From: Pedobacter frigoris
GTDB lineage: Bacteria > Bacteroidota > Bacteroidia > Sphingobacteriales > Sphingobacteriaceae
Reading direction: 5' to 3'
Assembly: GCF_005116445.1 (NCBI RefSeq)
Contig: NZ_SWBQ01000002.1
Span: 496,001 to 560,000, forward strand
DNA length: 64,000 bases
Part shown: piece after piece, positions 34,833-43,311 of the stretch
Layout of the letters: each line of letters opens with the position of its first letter
How positions within the stretch are numbered: the first letter of the stretch is position 1
The notes under the pieces: model-generated
Told to the model about the DNA's origin: nothing
Database searches by the model: none
The model's input: only the letters and a program-made list of their open reading frames with translations
Program-made: the position numbers and the translations under genes

Positions 34833-35723
34833 GTGGAAGAAGCAAAAGCATATATTGAATCCGGCATACTTGAACTTTACGTTCTCGGTCAGCTAAATGA
34901 CCAGGAGCAACGTGAGGTTGAAGCAATGGCAGCCAAACATCCTGAGGTAAAACAGGAGATTGAGGCCATTGAAATTGCTATGGAACAATATGCGGTAGCG
35001 CAGGCTATTGAGCCTTCAAAAGGTTTGGATCTCAAAATATTTGAGAAAATCGATCTTCAGCAAAATCAGCAGTCAATAACAGATATTCCTGTTAATCAGA
35101 ACGCAGAACTTCCAATCCAAAAGCCACAAGAAAGAACCGAAGCTCAGATTGTGCCTCTAAATACTGGCACTGATTCAAAAATCAGAACTTTACGTGTGGC
35201 CCTGGCCGCTTGTATCGCACTGTTAATTGTTTCGGTAATCGCACTTTTTTCTGCCCATAATGAGCTTGGCGATGCGAGAAATCAGATTGCCAGTTTAAGC
35301 GCAGACAAGCAACAGTTTACAAGTACTGTAAACTTCATGAAGCAAAACAACTCGGACCTTCAAAAGATCATAGCTATGGGCAATGACCCGGACTGGAAAA
35401 CAGTGAAACTGGCCGGTACTCCTATGGATCCTGCTGCTAAGATGACGGTATACTGGCATGTGAGCGGAAAACATGTGATGATGGACAACTCCAAAATGGA
35501 TCTTCCTGTAAATGATAAAGACCATCAATACCAATTGTGGGCCTTAGTGAATGGCAAACCTGTCGACCTGGGTGTATTTGATGTGAAACCTGATACATCA
35601 TCGATTCTGGTAAACATGAAAGAAATTGCTTCTGCTCAGACATTTGCGGTTACGCTTGAAAAACGTGGCGGAAGTCCGAGCCCTACTATGAATCAGATGA
35701 TTGTAGCTGGTAACGTGATCTAG
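34833..35723 (+). CDS. RskA-type anti-sigma factor (membrane)
   Basis: 296-residue protein with a cytosolic helical domain (1-~100, opening ESGILELYVLGQLNDQEQRE), one membrane helix (~125-145) and a periplasmic RskA C-terminal domain (~190-295; YQLWALVNGKPVDLGVFD is the typical anti-sigma-K segment). It should bind the sigma factor encoded immediately upstream. The start is GTG at 34833. The 3' end overlaps nnrD by 38 bp tail to tail. Confidence 0.87.
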   Translation: MEEAKAYIESGILELYVLGQLNDQEQREVEAMAAKHPEVKQEIEAIEIAMEQYAVAQAIEPSKGLDLKIFEKIDLQQNQQSITDIPVNQNAELPIQKPQERTEAQIVPLNTGTDSKIRTLRVALAACIALLIVSVIALFSAHNELGDARNQIASLSADKQQFTSTVNFMKQNNSDLQKIIAMGNDPDWKTVKLAGTPMDPAAKMTVYWHVSGKHVMMDNSKMDLPVNDKDHQYQLWALVNGKPVDLGVFDVKPDTSSILVNMKEIASAQTFAVTLEKRGGSPSPTMNQMIVAGNVI

Positions 35724-36630
35724 GAATTTGCTCGGCAAGCTGAGACGCTGTAATGTTAAACCTATCCTTCGCCAATTCATCTCCTGCCATCCCATGAATA
35801 TAACATCCTAAGATTGCTGCATCAGTGGAACTATATCCTTGTGCTATATAAGCTGTAATCAGGCCTGTCAATACATCGCCCATACCGCCTTGTGCCATAG
35901 CAGGATTACCTGTCGGATTGATAAAGACCTCTCCTCTTTGACTAACAATAAATGTATATTGGTTTTTCAATACAATGACAACGCCCAATTCTACAGCCTT
36001 ACGAATAGCTGTTTGCAGTCTGTTCCACCAATTTTCATGAGCACCAAATAACCGGTCAAATTCTTTTACATGTGGGGTAAGAATAGCATGCTTTTCGATC
36101 TTGTTCAATAGATCTGGCCGGCCCGCCAATATGTTTAATGCATCTGCATCAGCTACAAACTCCCTCTTCAGGCTAAACAATTGCTCTAAAATCTGCTCTG
36201 CTTTAGCACCCTTCCCTATTCCAGGCCCAACGGCAATGGCAGTATATTTATCCAGCGCTTTCTCTTTAAGCAGCGCTTTACGCTTGGTATACATGACCTC
36301 CGGCAAAGCCGTATTCAAAGCAACCAATCCGCTTTCCGGGATCGTAAGCGTGGTGAGTCCGGCACCGCCAACCAAAGCTCCTTTAGCAGCCAACAGCGCA
36401 GCGCCCATGGTTTGTGTAGTCCCGGCTATAATTAAAGCATGACCATAAGTGCCCTTATGAGAAAATTCCTTCCTCGGTTTAATGATGTTCTTAACGTCTG
36501 CCTCAGTTACTAAACGGTAACGTGTCGCATTCTCTTCCTTCGAAGGTTGTTTACCAAGACCTGTAGCTACAAGCTGCACTTTACTTTCGGCATCTGTATC
36601 AGGTAGAAAAGTACTTAAAAAGACCGCCAT
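35686..36630 (-). CDS. nnrD: ADP-dependent NAD(P)H-hydrate dehydratase, epimerase domain missing
   Basis: Metabolite-repair enzyme that dehydrates hydrated NAD(P)H. The ribokinase-like domain (~45-305) shows SHKGTYGHALIIAG, AVGPGIGKG, ADALNILAG, LTPHVKEF and GNPAMAQGGMGDVLTGLI. Bacterial NnrD is usually fused to an N-terminal NnrE epimerase of ~210 residues; here only ~44 residues precede the dehydratase, and they look like the end of the epimerase domain (LVATGLGK before YRLVTEADV). A deletion or a separate nnrE elsewhere is possible. It lies 17 bp downstream of uvrA. Confidence 0.85.
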   Translation of the reverse strand: MAVFLSTFLPDTDAESKVQLVATGLGKQPSKEENATRYRLVTEADVKNIIKPRKEFSHKGTYGHALIIAGTTQTMGAALLAAKGALVGGAGLTTLTIPESGLVALNTALPEVMYTKRKALLKEKALDKYTAIAVGPGIGKGAKAEQILEQLFSLKREFVADADALNILAGRPDLLNKIEKHAILTPHVKEFDRLFGAHENWWNRLQTAIRKAVELGVVIVLKNQYTFIVSQRGEVFINPTGNPAMAQGGMGDVLTGLITAYIAQGYSSTDAAILGCYIHGMAGDELAKDRFNITASQLAEQIPRSRYQLQSSDS

Positions 36631-36647
36631 AATTTATGTTTTAGATG

Positions 36648-39491
36648 CTATACGCCCATTTCTTTTTTCAGGAATTTTCCGGTAAGACTGATTGGGTTCT
36701 GGATTAATCCTTCTGGCGTGCCTTCAAAGATGATCCGGCCACCGCCAGCTCCGCCTTCTTCTCCCAGATCAATCACCCAGTCTGCTACTTTGACTACATC
36801 GAGGTTATGTTCTATCACCAATACGGTATTTCCCTTATCTACCAGTTCGTTCAACACGCCCAGCAGTACACTAATGTCCTCAAAATGCAAACCTGTTGTG
36901 GGCTCGTCCAGTATATAAAATGTTCTTCCTGTATCCTTTTTAGAGAGTTCTGTAGCCAGTTTCACCCGCTGTGCCTCTCCTCCTGATAATGTTGTAGAGG
37001 ACTGACCCAGTGTAATGTAACCTAAACCTACGTCTTTAAGCGTCTTGATCTTGCGGTAAATTGCAGGCATGTTTTCAAAGAAATTGCAGGCATCTTCGAT
37101 ACTCATATCCAGGACATCACTGATAGATTTTCCTTTATAACGAACCTCCAGCGTTTCCCGGTTATAGCGCTTGCCTCCGCATTCTTCGCATGGCACCTGC
37201 ACATCCGGCAAAAAGTTCATCTCGATGACCTTCATTCCGCCACCCTGACAAGTTTCACAGCGTCCACCCTTTACATTAAAAGAGAAACGACCTGGCTTAT
37301 ATCCCCTGATCTTGGCTTCGGGCAATTGCACATATAAATTTCTGATGTCAGAAAATACGCCTGTATAAGTAGATGGGTTAGACCTTGGTGTACGCCCGAT
37401 AGGCGCCTGGTCTATCTCTATCACCTTATCAATTTCTTTTAATCCATTGATCTTTTCGTGAGGCAAAGGATGTTTTTTAGCCCTGAAGAAATGATGGTTT
37501 AGTACAGGATATAATGTTTCGGTAATCAAGCTCGATTTACCACTGCCGGAGACTCCTGTTACTGCGATGAACTTCCCTAAAGGAAAATCGACAGACACAT
37601 CTTTAAGGTTATGTCCGCTGGCTTTAATGATGGAAAGTTTATGTCCGTTTCCTTTTCTGCGGTTTTTAGGGATTTCAATTCCCTTCTTACCATTCAGATA
37701 AGCTGCAGTCAAGGTATTTGATTTCAAAATTTGTGCGGGCGTACCTTCAGCAACGATTTGTCCGCCATGCACTCCAGCTGCAGGACCAACATCGATCACA
37801 TGGTCTGCTTCCATGATCATATCTTTATCATGCTCTACTACCAGCACCGTATTTCCAAGGTCGCGCAGGTTTTTTAGTGCGTGAATTAGTCGTTCGTTGT
37901 CACGCTGGTGCAAACCGATACTTGGCTCATCTAGGATATACATCACGTTCATCAGCTGTGAGCCAATTTGAGTAGCCAGCCTGATCCGCTGCGCCTCACC
38001 CCCAGATAAAGTACGCGCCGTACGATCCAGGGAAAGATAATTCAGGCCCACATCACTCAGGAAACCGAGTCTTGCCTTGATCTCCTTAAGGATCTCTTTG
38101 GCTATGGTATTTTGTCTCTCGCTCAGCCTGCTTTCTACATCAACATACCAGTTCTTCAGGCTGTTGATGTCCATCTCTGCCAGTTCAAAGATGTTCTTTC
38201 CATCAATCTTAAAATTCAGGCTTTCTTTCTTAAGCCTTGCACCGTTACAAACAGGACAGGTTTTCAGCTTGCGGAAGTTCTCCATGTCATCCACTGCACC
38301 TTCTCCCTTGCGCTCCTGTTGCTCTTCCAACAGCTTGATGATCCCGTCAAAGGTGATCTGGTAATTCTGTACGTTCCATTTGTTATACTCCACAGCAACA
38401 CTCAATAATTCATGAGTACCGTTTAGCAGGATGTTGATGGTTTCTTCGCTCAATTTCTCCAGCGGAGTGGAAAGTGAGAAGTTATATTTCTTTGCCAGCG
38501 CTTTTAATACCTGGAACATCCAGATTTCGCGATATTCTCCCAAAGGAGCGAGTCCGCCGTTGATGATGCTCAGTTTAGGATTGGGCATCACAGATTCCTT
38601 ATCGACCACAAAAATGTAACCCAGTCCGTCGCAGTTTTCACAAGCACCGTATGGTGAGTTGAAAGAAAAGCTGTTTGGCTGTGGTTCGTCATATGAAATA
38701 CCCGTTGTAGGGCACATCAGAAAACGGCTAAAATGTGATACGTTATTCTCCTTATCACTGATCTTGATAATGCCTTTTCCCAGTCGCATGGCGATTTGCA
38801 ATGAATCCTGCAGGCGTTTGGTGTCTTTTCTGTCGATGATCAGCCTATCCACCACGATCTCAATGTCATGGATCTTATACCTGTCGACCTGCATCTTGGG
38901 CGTGATGTCCTGAATATCTCCATCAATGCGGACTTTCACGTAACCCTGCTTGCGAATCTGTTCGAACAACTCGCGGTAATGACCTTTACGCCCTTTTACT
39001 ACCGGCGCAAGGATATTGACAGCGATATTATTGTATTTATTGAAGATGTTGTTCAAGATCTGATCTTCGCTCATGCGCTCCATCTTTTCCCCTGTATTGT
39101 AAGAGAAAGCATCGGCGGCACGCGCGTAAAGCAGACGCATGAAATCATAGATCTCAGTAATGGTCCCTACAGTAGAGCGCGGATTTTTACTGGTGGTCTT
39201 TTGCTCAATGGCAATAACCGGGCTCAATCCCGATACTTTGTCTACATCCGGTCTTTCCATTCCCCCCATAAACTGTCGGGAATAAGCACTGAAGGTTTCC
39301 ATGTAACGGCGCTGTCCCTCGGCATAAATGGTATCAAATGCCAGTGAAGACTTGCCGCTGCCACTTAAACCGGTAATCACTACCAATTTATTTCTTGGAA
39401 AGGAAACATCTATATTTTTAAGGTTATGTACCCGGGCTCCATATACTTCTACATCTTTTTGCTCGCCGAGATCAACGGTATTTTTGCTCAT
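36648..39491 (-). CDS. uvrA: excinuclease ABC subunit A
   Basis: DNA-damage recognition ATPase of nucleotide excision repair. Two Walker A sites: TGLSGSGKSSLAFD (~39-52) and TGVSGSGKSSLI (~640); signatures TLSGGEAQRIRLA and TLSGGEAQRVKLA; the C-terminal zinc finger (GRCETCQGGG and PCEECGGKRY) is complete. The first zinc finger is incomplete (no CPxCG after RAADAFS), as in other Bacteroidota from memory. 947 aa is normal. TACCTTTG box at 39514-39521. Confidence 0.96.
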   Translation of the reverse strand: MSKNTVDLGEQKDVEVYGARVHNLKNIDVSFPRNKLVVITGLSGSGKSSLAFDTIYAEGQRRYMETFSAYSRQFMGGMERPDVDKVSGLSPVIAIEQKTTSKNPRSTVGTITEIYDFMRLLYARAADAFSYNTGEKMERMSEDQILNNIFNKYNNIAVNILAPVVKGRKGHYRELFEQIRKQGYVKVRIDGDIQDITPKMQVDRYKIHDIEIVVDRLIIDRKDTKRLQDSLQIAMRLGKGIIKISDKENNVSHFSRFLMCPTTGISYDEPQPNSFSFNSPYGACENCDGLGYIFVVDKESVMPNPKLSIINGGLAPLGEYREIWMFQVLKALAKKYNFSLSTPLEKLSEETINILLNGTHELLSVAVEYNKWNVQNYQITFDGIIKLLEEQQERKGEGAVDDMENFRKLKTCPVCNGARLKKESLNFKIDGKNIFELAEMDINSLKNWYVDVESRLSERQNTIAKEILKEIKARLGFLSDVGLNYLSLDRTARTLSGGEAQRIRLATQIGSQLMNVMYILDEPSIGLHQRDNERLIHALKNLRDLGNTVLVVEHDKDMIMEADHVIDVGPAAGVHGGQIVAEGTPAQILKSNTLTAAYLNGKKGIEIPKNRRKGNGHKLSIIKASGHNLKDVSVDFPLGKFIAVTGVSGSGKSSLITETLYPVLNHHFFRAKKHPLPHEKINGLKEIDKVIEIDQAPIGRTPRSNPSTYTGVFSDIRNLYVQLPEAKIRGYKPGRFSFNVKGGRCETCQGGGMKVIEMNFLPDVQVPCEECGGKRYNRETLEVRYKGKSISDVLDMSIEDACNFFENMPAIYRKIKTLKDVGLGYITLGQSSTTLSGGEAQRVKLATELSKKDTGRTFYILDEPTTGLHFEDISVLLGVLNELVDKGNTVLVIEHNLDVVKVADWVIDLGEEGGAGGGRIIFEGTPEGLIQNPISLTGKFLKKEMGV

Positions 39492-39513
39492 ATTCTATAT
39501 AAAAACGAATTTA

Positions 39514-39521
39514 CAAAGGTA
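39514..39521 (-). promoter_or_regulatory. -7 box of uvrA
   Basis: TACCTTTG on the minus strand, exact TAnnTTTG, 22 nt before the ATG at 39491. Confidence 0.5.
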
Positions 39522-39591
39522 GCCCATTATAAGGAAAAAAACTCCTATTTTACTGAATAACAGAACAGAATTTACACGCATATGTTTGGCA

Positions 39592-40644
39592 TTACCAAAC
39601 TATCGTAGTGTCATTTTCTGTAGGATGACCAGTACACACCAATACCCGTCCTGCTGCAATTTCATCGTCCATTAAAACTTCATTATAATCCATACGCACA
39701 CCCCCTTTTCTACAGGTAGCGGCACAGGTACTGCAAATACCTGCATGGCAACTATAAGGCAGGTCTATTTTATTTGCCAGCGCCACATCCAGTATAGTCC
39801 TGTTATAAGGCACACTGATATGATGCTCTTTGCCCCTATAATTCAGTACTACGGAATAAGTATTGGTATCTTTCACTTCCTTTTCGGTCATGTCATCTTC
39901 GTCCACTTCGTCTTCCGGAAGCACAAAGGTCTCTCTTTTAATCTGGCTGATGTCAAAACCCATTTCCAGCAATTTAATACGGCAGGTAACCATATAATCT
40001 ATTGGTCCGCAAGTATAAAATAACGCATCCGAGCCGTCAAAGCTCATGTCTTCCTTCACGATCTTCTCTATCAGGAATACATTCAACCTCGCCATCAGCA
40101 GGTTTTTAGATTGACTGGACACGTAGATGATCTTGAATCTTTCAGGGTATTGTTCCTGCAAGTCATTCAATTGATCGTAAAAAAGGGTTTCATCTACTAT
40201 GCGGCTACTGTAAATGAGTACAAGTCTGGAGCTTTCCTCTTTAAGTAAAGCAGTCTTTATAATAGAAAAAAGAGGGGTAATCCCCACGCCTGCACCAAAA
40301 AGGAAAACTGTTCTTTCGAGCTGTTCTTCCGGTTGATAAACAAACTGCCCATTGGGCGCCAGGGCGTACAATGTATCGCCAACAGTGGTTTTATGGTGCA
40401 GCAACCGTGAAATCTCACCATTCTCTACACGTTTTATTGCAATAGCTAAGGGTTCGTCTACATCCGGCGAACTGCAGAGTGAATAAGACCTTCGAAGTTC
40501 CCGTCCATTGATATTAAACACCAGGGTAAGGAATTGTCCGGCAAGATATTGTGGTTTCTCTCCGTTCAATACCTCAAAGGTCAGCACTAGGGTTTCACCC
40601 GCACTGTATGTCATGTGTTCTATCCGCAGTTCCATTAATGCCAT
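39592..40644 (-). CDS. PaaE-like ferredoxin-NAD(P)H reductase with C-terminal 2Fe-2S domain
   Basis: Electron-transfer flavoprotein: an FNR-type FAD domain (~10-110; RRSYSLCSSP), a NAD(P) domain (~115-240; FGAGVGITPLFS) and a plant-type ferredoxin domain (~265-350) with CHAGICSTCAATC and a late CTGHP. ATG at 40644 is chosen (40635 is possible); a start at 40713 would put the hairpin at 40678-40707 inside the gene. Relatives act in phenylacetyl-CoA oxidation, but no paa genes are nearby, so its oxygenase partner is unknown. Confidence 0.85.
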   Translation of the reverse strand: MALMELRIEHMTYSAGETLVLTFEVLNGEKPQYLAGQFLTLVFNINGRELRRSYSLCSSPDVDEPLAIAIKRVENGEISRLLHHKTTVGDTLYALAPNGQFVYQPEEQLERTVFLFGAGVGITPLFSIIKTALLKEESSRLVLIYSSRIVDETLFYDQLNDLQEQYPERFKIIYVSSQSKNLLMARLNVFLIEKIVKEDMSFDGSDALFYTCGPIDYMVTCRIKLLEMGFDISQIKRETFVLPEDEVDEDDMTEKEVKDTNTYSVVLNYRGKEHHISVPYNRTILDVALANKIDLPYSCHAGICSTCAATCRKGGVRMDYNEVLMDDEIAAGRVLVCTGHPTENDTTIVW

Positions 40645-40670
40645 GGCCAGTAAATTAGCAAAATTCGCAC

Positions 40671-40707
40671 AAAACAAAAAGCCGTTCTGATAAATCAAAA
40701 CGGCTTT
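40671..40707 (-). terminator. Rho-independent terminator of the lytic transglycosylase gene
   Basis: 9-bp perfect stem (40678-40686 with 40699-40707), 12-nt loop; on the minus strand a T-rich tail (TTTTTGTTTT-like) follows. Confidence 0.85.
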
Positions 40708-40738
40708 CCCCATTTGTGTGTGCAGTCTTTTCTCTTAT

Positions 40739-41530
40739 TTATTCGGCCGCGTTAGCAGCTTTTTCAGCATTATACGCCAATAGTGCTCTTGGAGCCCTGT
40801 AGCCATAACGAATAGGATCTTCCACGATCTCTTTCATGGAAATCAATTTATAAACGTAACTAGCAGTTTCCCTGTTCAGTGTCATTTTAAAATAATTGTC
40901 CTGATTTTGTCTGTTAATCTGTTTCTTCATGTGGTTATCACCAACATTGTAAGCAGCCGCAACCAATGTCCAGCTATCGAAAATGCTGTAAAGTTCTTTG
41001 ATGTATTTAGCTGCTGCAATGGTCGACTTCCGTAAATTTTTACGCTCATCAACTTTCGAGTTTACTTTTAATCCGTAAGTACGCGCTGTTCCGGGCATAA
41101 ACTGCCAGAAACCCGAAGCACCTTTCGGCGAAGTTCCGCCCTGCAAACCTGATTCTACTAATGGAACATATTTAAAATCCTCTGGAATTCCGTAAGCGGC
41201 AAGGATTGGTTCTATCACAGGAAACCATTCTGCTGCTTTTGTATGCAGGCGATTGGTCTGTATTTTACTGTAATTGAACGCGGCGAGTATCTTTTTCATC
41301 TTACGTTCCACTCTGGCATCGCCCAGTGGTAAGGTCTCTTCCGCGAAATTAAGCTTTGCCATTAGAGATACCGGCTTAGCTTTTGTTGTTGTTTTTAATG
41401 TATCTGTTGTTGTTAATTTTTCTTCTTTTGAAAGACTTTTTGCTGCTTGGGGCATGTTGTAAGCAAACACTTTTGCCATAACCAGTAATGCAATTATTAC
41501 CGTACATGTTATTATGTGTTTCTTTATCAT
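40739..41530 (-). CDS. secreted lytic transglycosylase
   Basis: Peptidoglycan-cleaving enzyme of the SLT/MltE type, 263 residues. Signal peptide 1-~23 (MIKKHIITCTVII). The SLT domain (~105-225) has YVPLVESGLQGG with the catalytic Glu, and SPKGASGFWQFMPGTARTYG. The ATG at 41530 is chosen because a strong Shine-Dalgarno (aaggagga) precedes it by 3 nt; the in-frame ATG at 41581 would put that inside the gene. Single gene with its own terminator. Confidence 0.88.
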   Translation of the reverse strand: MIKKHIITCTVIIALLVMAKVFAYNMPQAAKSLSKEEKLTTTDTLKTTTKAKPVSLMAKLNFAEETLPLGDARVERKMKKILAAFNYSKIQTNRLHTKAAEWFPVIEPILAAYGIPEDFKYVPLVESGLQGGTSPKGASGFWQFMPGTARTYGLKVNSKVDERKNLRKSTIAAAKYIKELYSIFDSWTLVAAAYNVGDNHMKKQINRQNQDNYFKMTLNRETASYVYKLISMKEIVEDPIRYGYRAPRALLAYNAEKAANAAE

Positions 41531-41532
41531 TT

Positions 41533-41540
41533 TCCTCCTT
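41533..41540 (-). promoter_or_regulatory. strong Shine-Dalgarno of the lytic transglycosylase
   Basis: AAGGAGGA on the minus strand, 2-3 nt from the ATG at 41530. Canonical SD sites are rare in this phylum, so it decides the start and may mark high or conditional translation. Confidence 0.6.
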
Positions 41541-41762
41541 TTTTTGGTTAACAATATAAAACAGTTGCAAACATACAACATATTAACCTAATTATCAAGC
41601 AATTACAAATAAACCTTCTAAAATCAACGTTTAAATAGCCTTAAAGCAAGATTCTAATAGTGTTAAAAATCCCTTAAAATTCGTTCTTTTCTACTGATCA
41701 TGTTACGGGTTTCCGTTCATCGCCACTTGAATCTGAGGCTCTACTGAGTCATACAGCAAAAA

Positions 41763-41793
41763 TTGTGAAACTCCTCAATTTTGACTAACTTTG
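41763..41793 (+). promoter_or_regulatory. promoter 1 of the pseudouridine synthase gene
   Basis: TTG (41763-41765), 20-bp spacer, TAACTTTG (41786-41793): full Bacteroidota -33/-7 pattern. Confidence 0.6.
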
Positions 41794-41810
41794 CTGCCCG
41801 CATAATTTTG
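41781..41810 (+). promoter_or_regulatory. promoter 2 of the pseudouridine synthase gene
   Basis: TTG (41781-41783), 19-bp spacer, TAATTTTG (41803-41810), overlapping promoter 1 by about one half. ATG 16 nt later. Confidence 0.6.
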
Positions 41811-41826
41811 CGGTTAATAGCGTATC

Positions 41827-43305
41827 ATGACAAAAGACAATAGCAGGAACAGTCGGGATGACAAGTCCAAACCGGGAAACCGAAGCACAACTGGCAGAAG
41901 ACCAAGTGGAACAGATAGTTCATACAAGGGCAAAAGCAAGTTTGACGATAAAGAAGGAAAAGATAAAAAATTTGGTGGTTCAAAGGATTTCAAACCAAGG
42001 GCACCGAGAGATGGAGATAGTAAAGAGTTCACGCCAAGAGGAAAAAGAGAGGGAGATTCGAGAGATTTTAAACCAAGAGGCGACAACGACAATAAAGACT
42101 TTAAATCAAGGGGCCCAAGAAGCACCGGAGATTTCAACCCAAGAGGTCCAAGAAGTAACGACGGCGATTACAAACCAAGAAGTACCGGCTCAGGCGATTA
42201 TAAACCGAGAGCTCCGAGAGCGGACGGTGATTTTAAACCAAGATCGGGCGGCGACTTTAAGCCAAGATCTGGTGGTGATTTTAAGCCAAGAACATCCAGA
42301 GATGGGGATAGCAGGGATTTCAAACCAAGGGCGTATAAAGAAGGAAGCTCAAGAGAAACCCCTCCTGGAGAAAAACGCAGTTACATAAAGAAGGATAATT
42401 TCAATACTAAAGGAGATCAGCCTTTTAGGAAATTCGAAGATAAAAAAGGTGGTGTATCCAGAAGTACGGACAGCAGGCCATTCAGAAAAAGAGACGGAGA
42501 TTCACAACCTAATTTTCAGGACAGAGGCGAGCGCATTGACAATGGCCCTAACCTGCGCAGCAGAAAAAATGCGGTAGCAAAAGACGATGGACTGATCCGC
42601 CTGAACCGTTACATTGCCAATTCAGGAATTTGTTCACGCCGTAAAGCGGATGAACTGATCGCTGCAGGAGTAGTTTCTGTAAACGGCGAGGTAGTTTCTG
42701 AACTGGGACAAAAAGTTGATCCTTCGAAAGATGAGATCCGCTACAATGGTGAATTGCTGAAACGTGAGAAAAGAGTTTACGTTTTATTGAACAAACCAAA
42801 AGATTACATCACTACTACTGACGATCCTCAGGAACGCAGAACGGTAATGCAACTGGTAGAAAAAGCAAGCAGAGAACGTATTTATCCGGTTGGAAGACTA
42901 GACAGGAACACCACAGGTTTATTGTTAATGACCAATGATGGCGACCTGGCTGATAAGCTTTCTCACCCTAAAAATGGCATCACTAAAATATACCATGTAG
43001 AATTGAGCAGAAGTTTGAGTCAGGGCGACCTGAACAAAATTCAGTTTGGATTGGAGCTGGAAGACGGTATCATTAAACCGGATTCTGTATCTTACGTAAC
43101 AGGAGGCTCGAAACGTGAAGTTGGCATCCAGATACACAGTGGTAAAAACAGGATTGTCCGCAGGATATTTGAACACCTGGGATATGATGTGGTAAAACTT
43201 GACCGTGTGGTATACGGGAACCTGACCAAGAAAGACCTTCCACGTGGAAGATGGCGCTTCCTTGAAGAACATGAATTGATTCAGATCAAGCATCTTATTA
43301 AATAA
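41827..43305 (+). CDS. RluB/RsuA-family pseudouridine synthase with long basic repeat tail
   Basis: rRNA pseudouridine synthase (rRNA is the usual target of this group). Catalytic Asp359 in GRLDRNTTGLLLM; S4 RNA-binding domain from ~256 (LIRLNRYIANSGICSRRKADEL). The first ~250 residues are a low-complexity Arg/Lys/Asp/Gly region with about eleven repeats of the (D/E)(F/Y)xPR kind, best preserved at ~135-175, probably a disordered RNA-binding tail. The catalytic part (~255-490) is the length of a complete RluB. Followed 6 bp later by a lactonase-like gene in the same direction. Confidence 0.88.
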   Translation: MTKDNSRNSRDDKSKPGNRSTTGRRPSGTDSSYKGKSKFDDKEGKDKKFGGSKDFKPRAPRDGDSKEFTPRGKREGDSRDFKPRGDNDNKDFKSRGPRSTGDFNPRGPRSNDGDYKPRSTGSGDYKPRAPRADGDFKPRSGGDFKPRSGGDFKPRTSRDGDSRDFKPRAYKEGSSRETPPGEKRSYIKKDNFNTKGDQPFRKFEDKKGGVSRSTDSRPFRKRDGDSQPNFQDRGERIDNGPNLRSRKNAVAKDDGLIRLNRYIANSGICSRRKADELIAAGVVSVNGEVVSELGQKVDPSKDEIRYNGELLKREKRVYVLLNKPKDYITTTDDPQERRTVMQLVEKASRERIYPVGRLDRNTTGLLLMTNDGDLADKLSHPKNGITKIYHVELSRSLSQGDLNKIQFGLELEDGIIKPDSVSYVTGGSKREVGIQIHSGKNRIVRRIFEHLGYDVVKLDRVVYGNLTKKDLPRGRWRFLEEHELIQIKHLIK

Positions 43306-43311
43306 TTAAAC

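Noticed and set aside
40645..40713. Longer N-terminus for the PaaE-like reductase
   Set aside because: The added codons cross the terminator hairpin of the upstream gene and add no conserved sequence.
41814..42388. Long alternative frames (107 aa minus, 176 aa plus) inside the pseudouridine synthase gene
   Set aside because: They come from the repeated Arg/Lys/Gly codons of the tail and have no independent start signals or recognisable domains.
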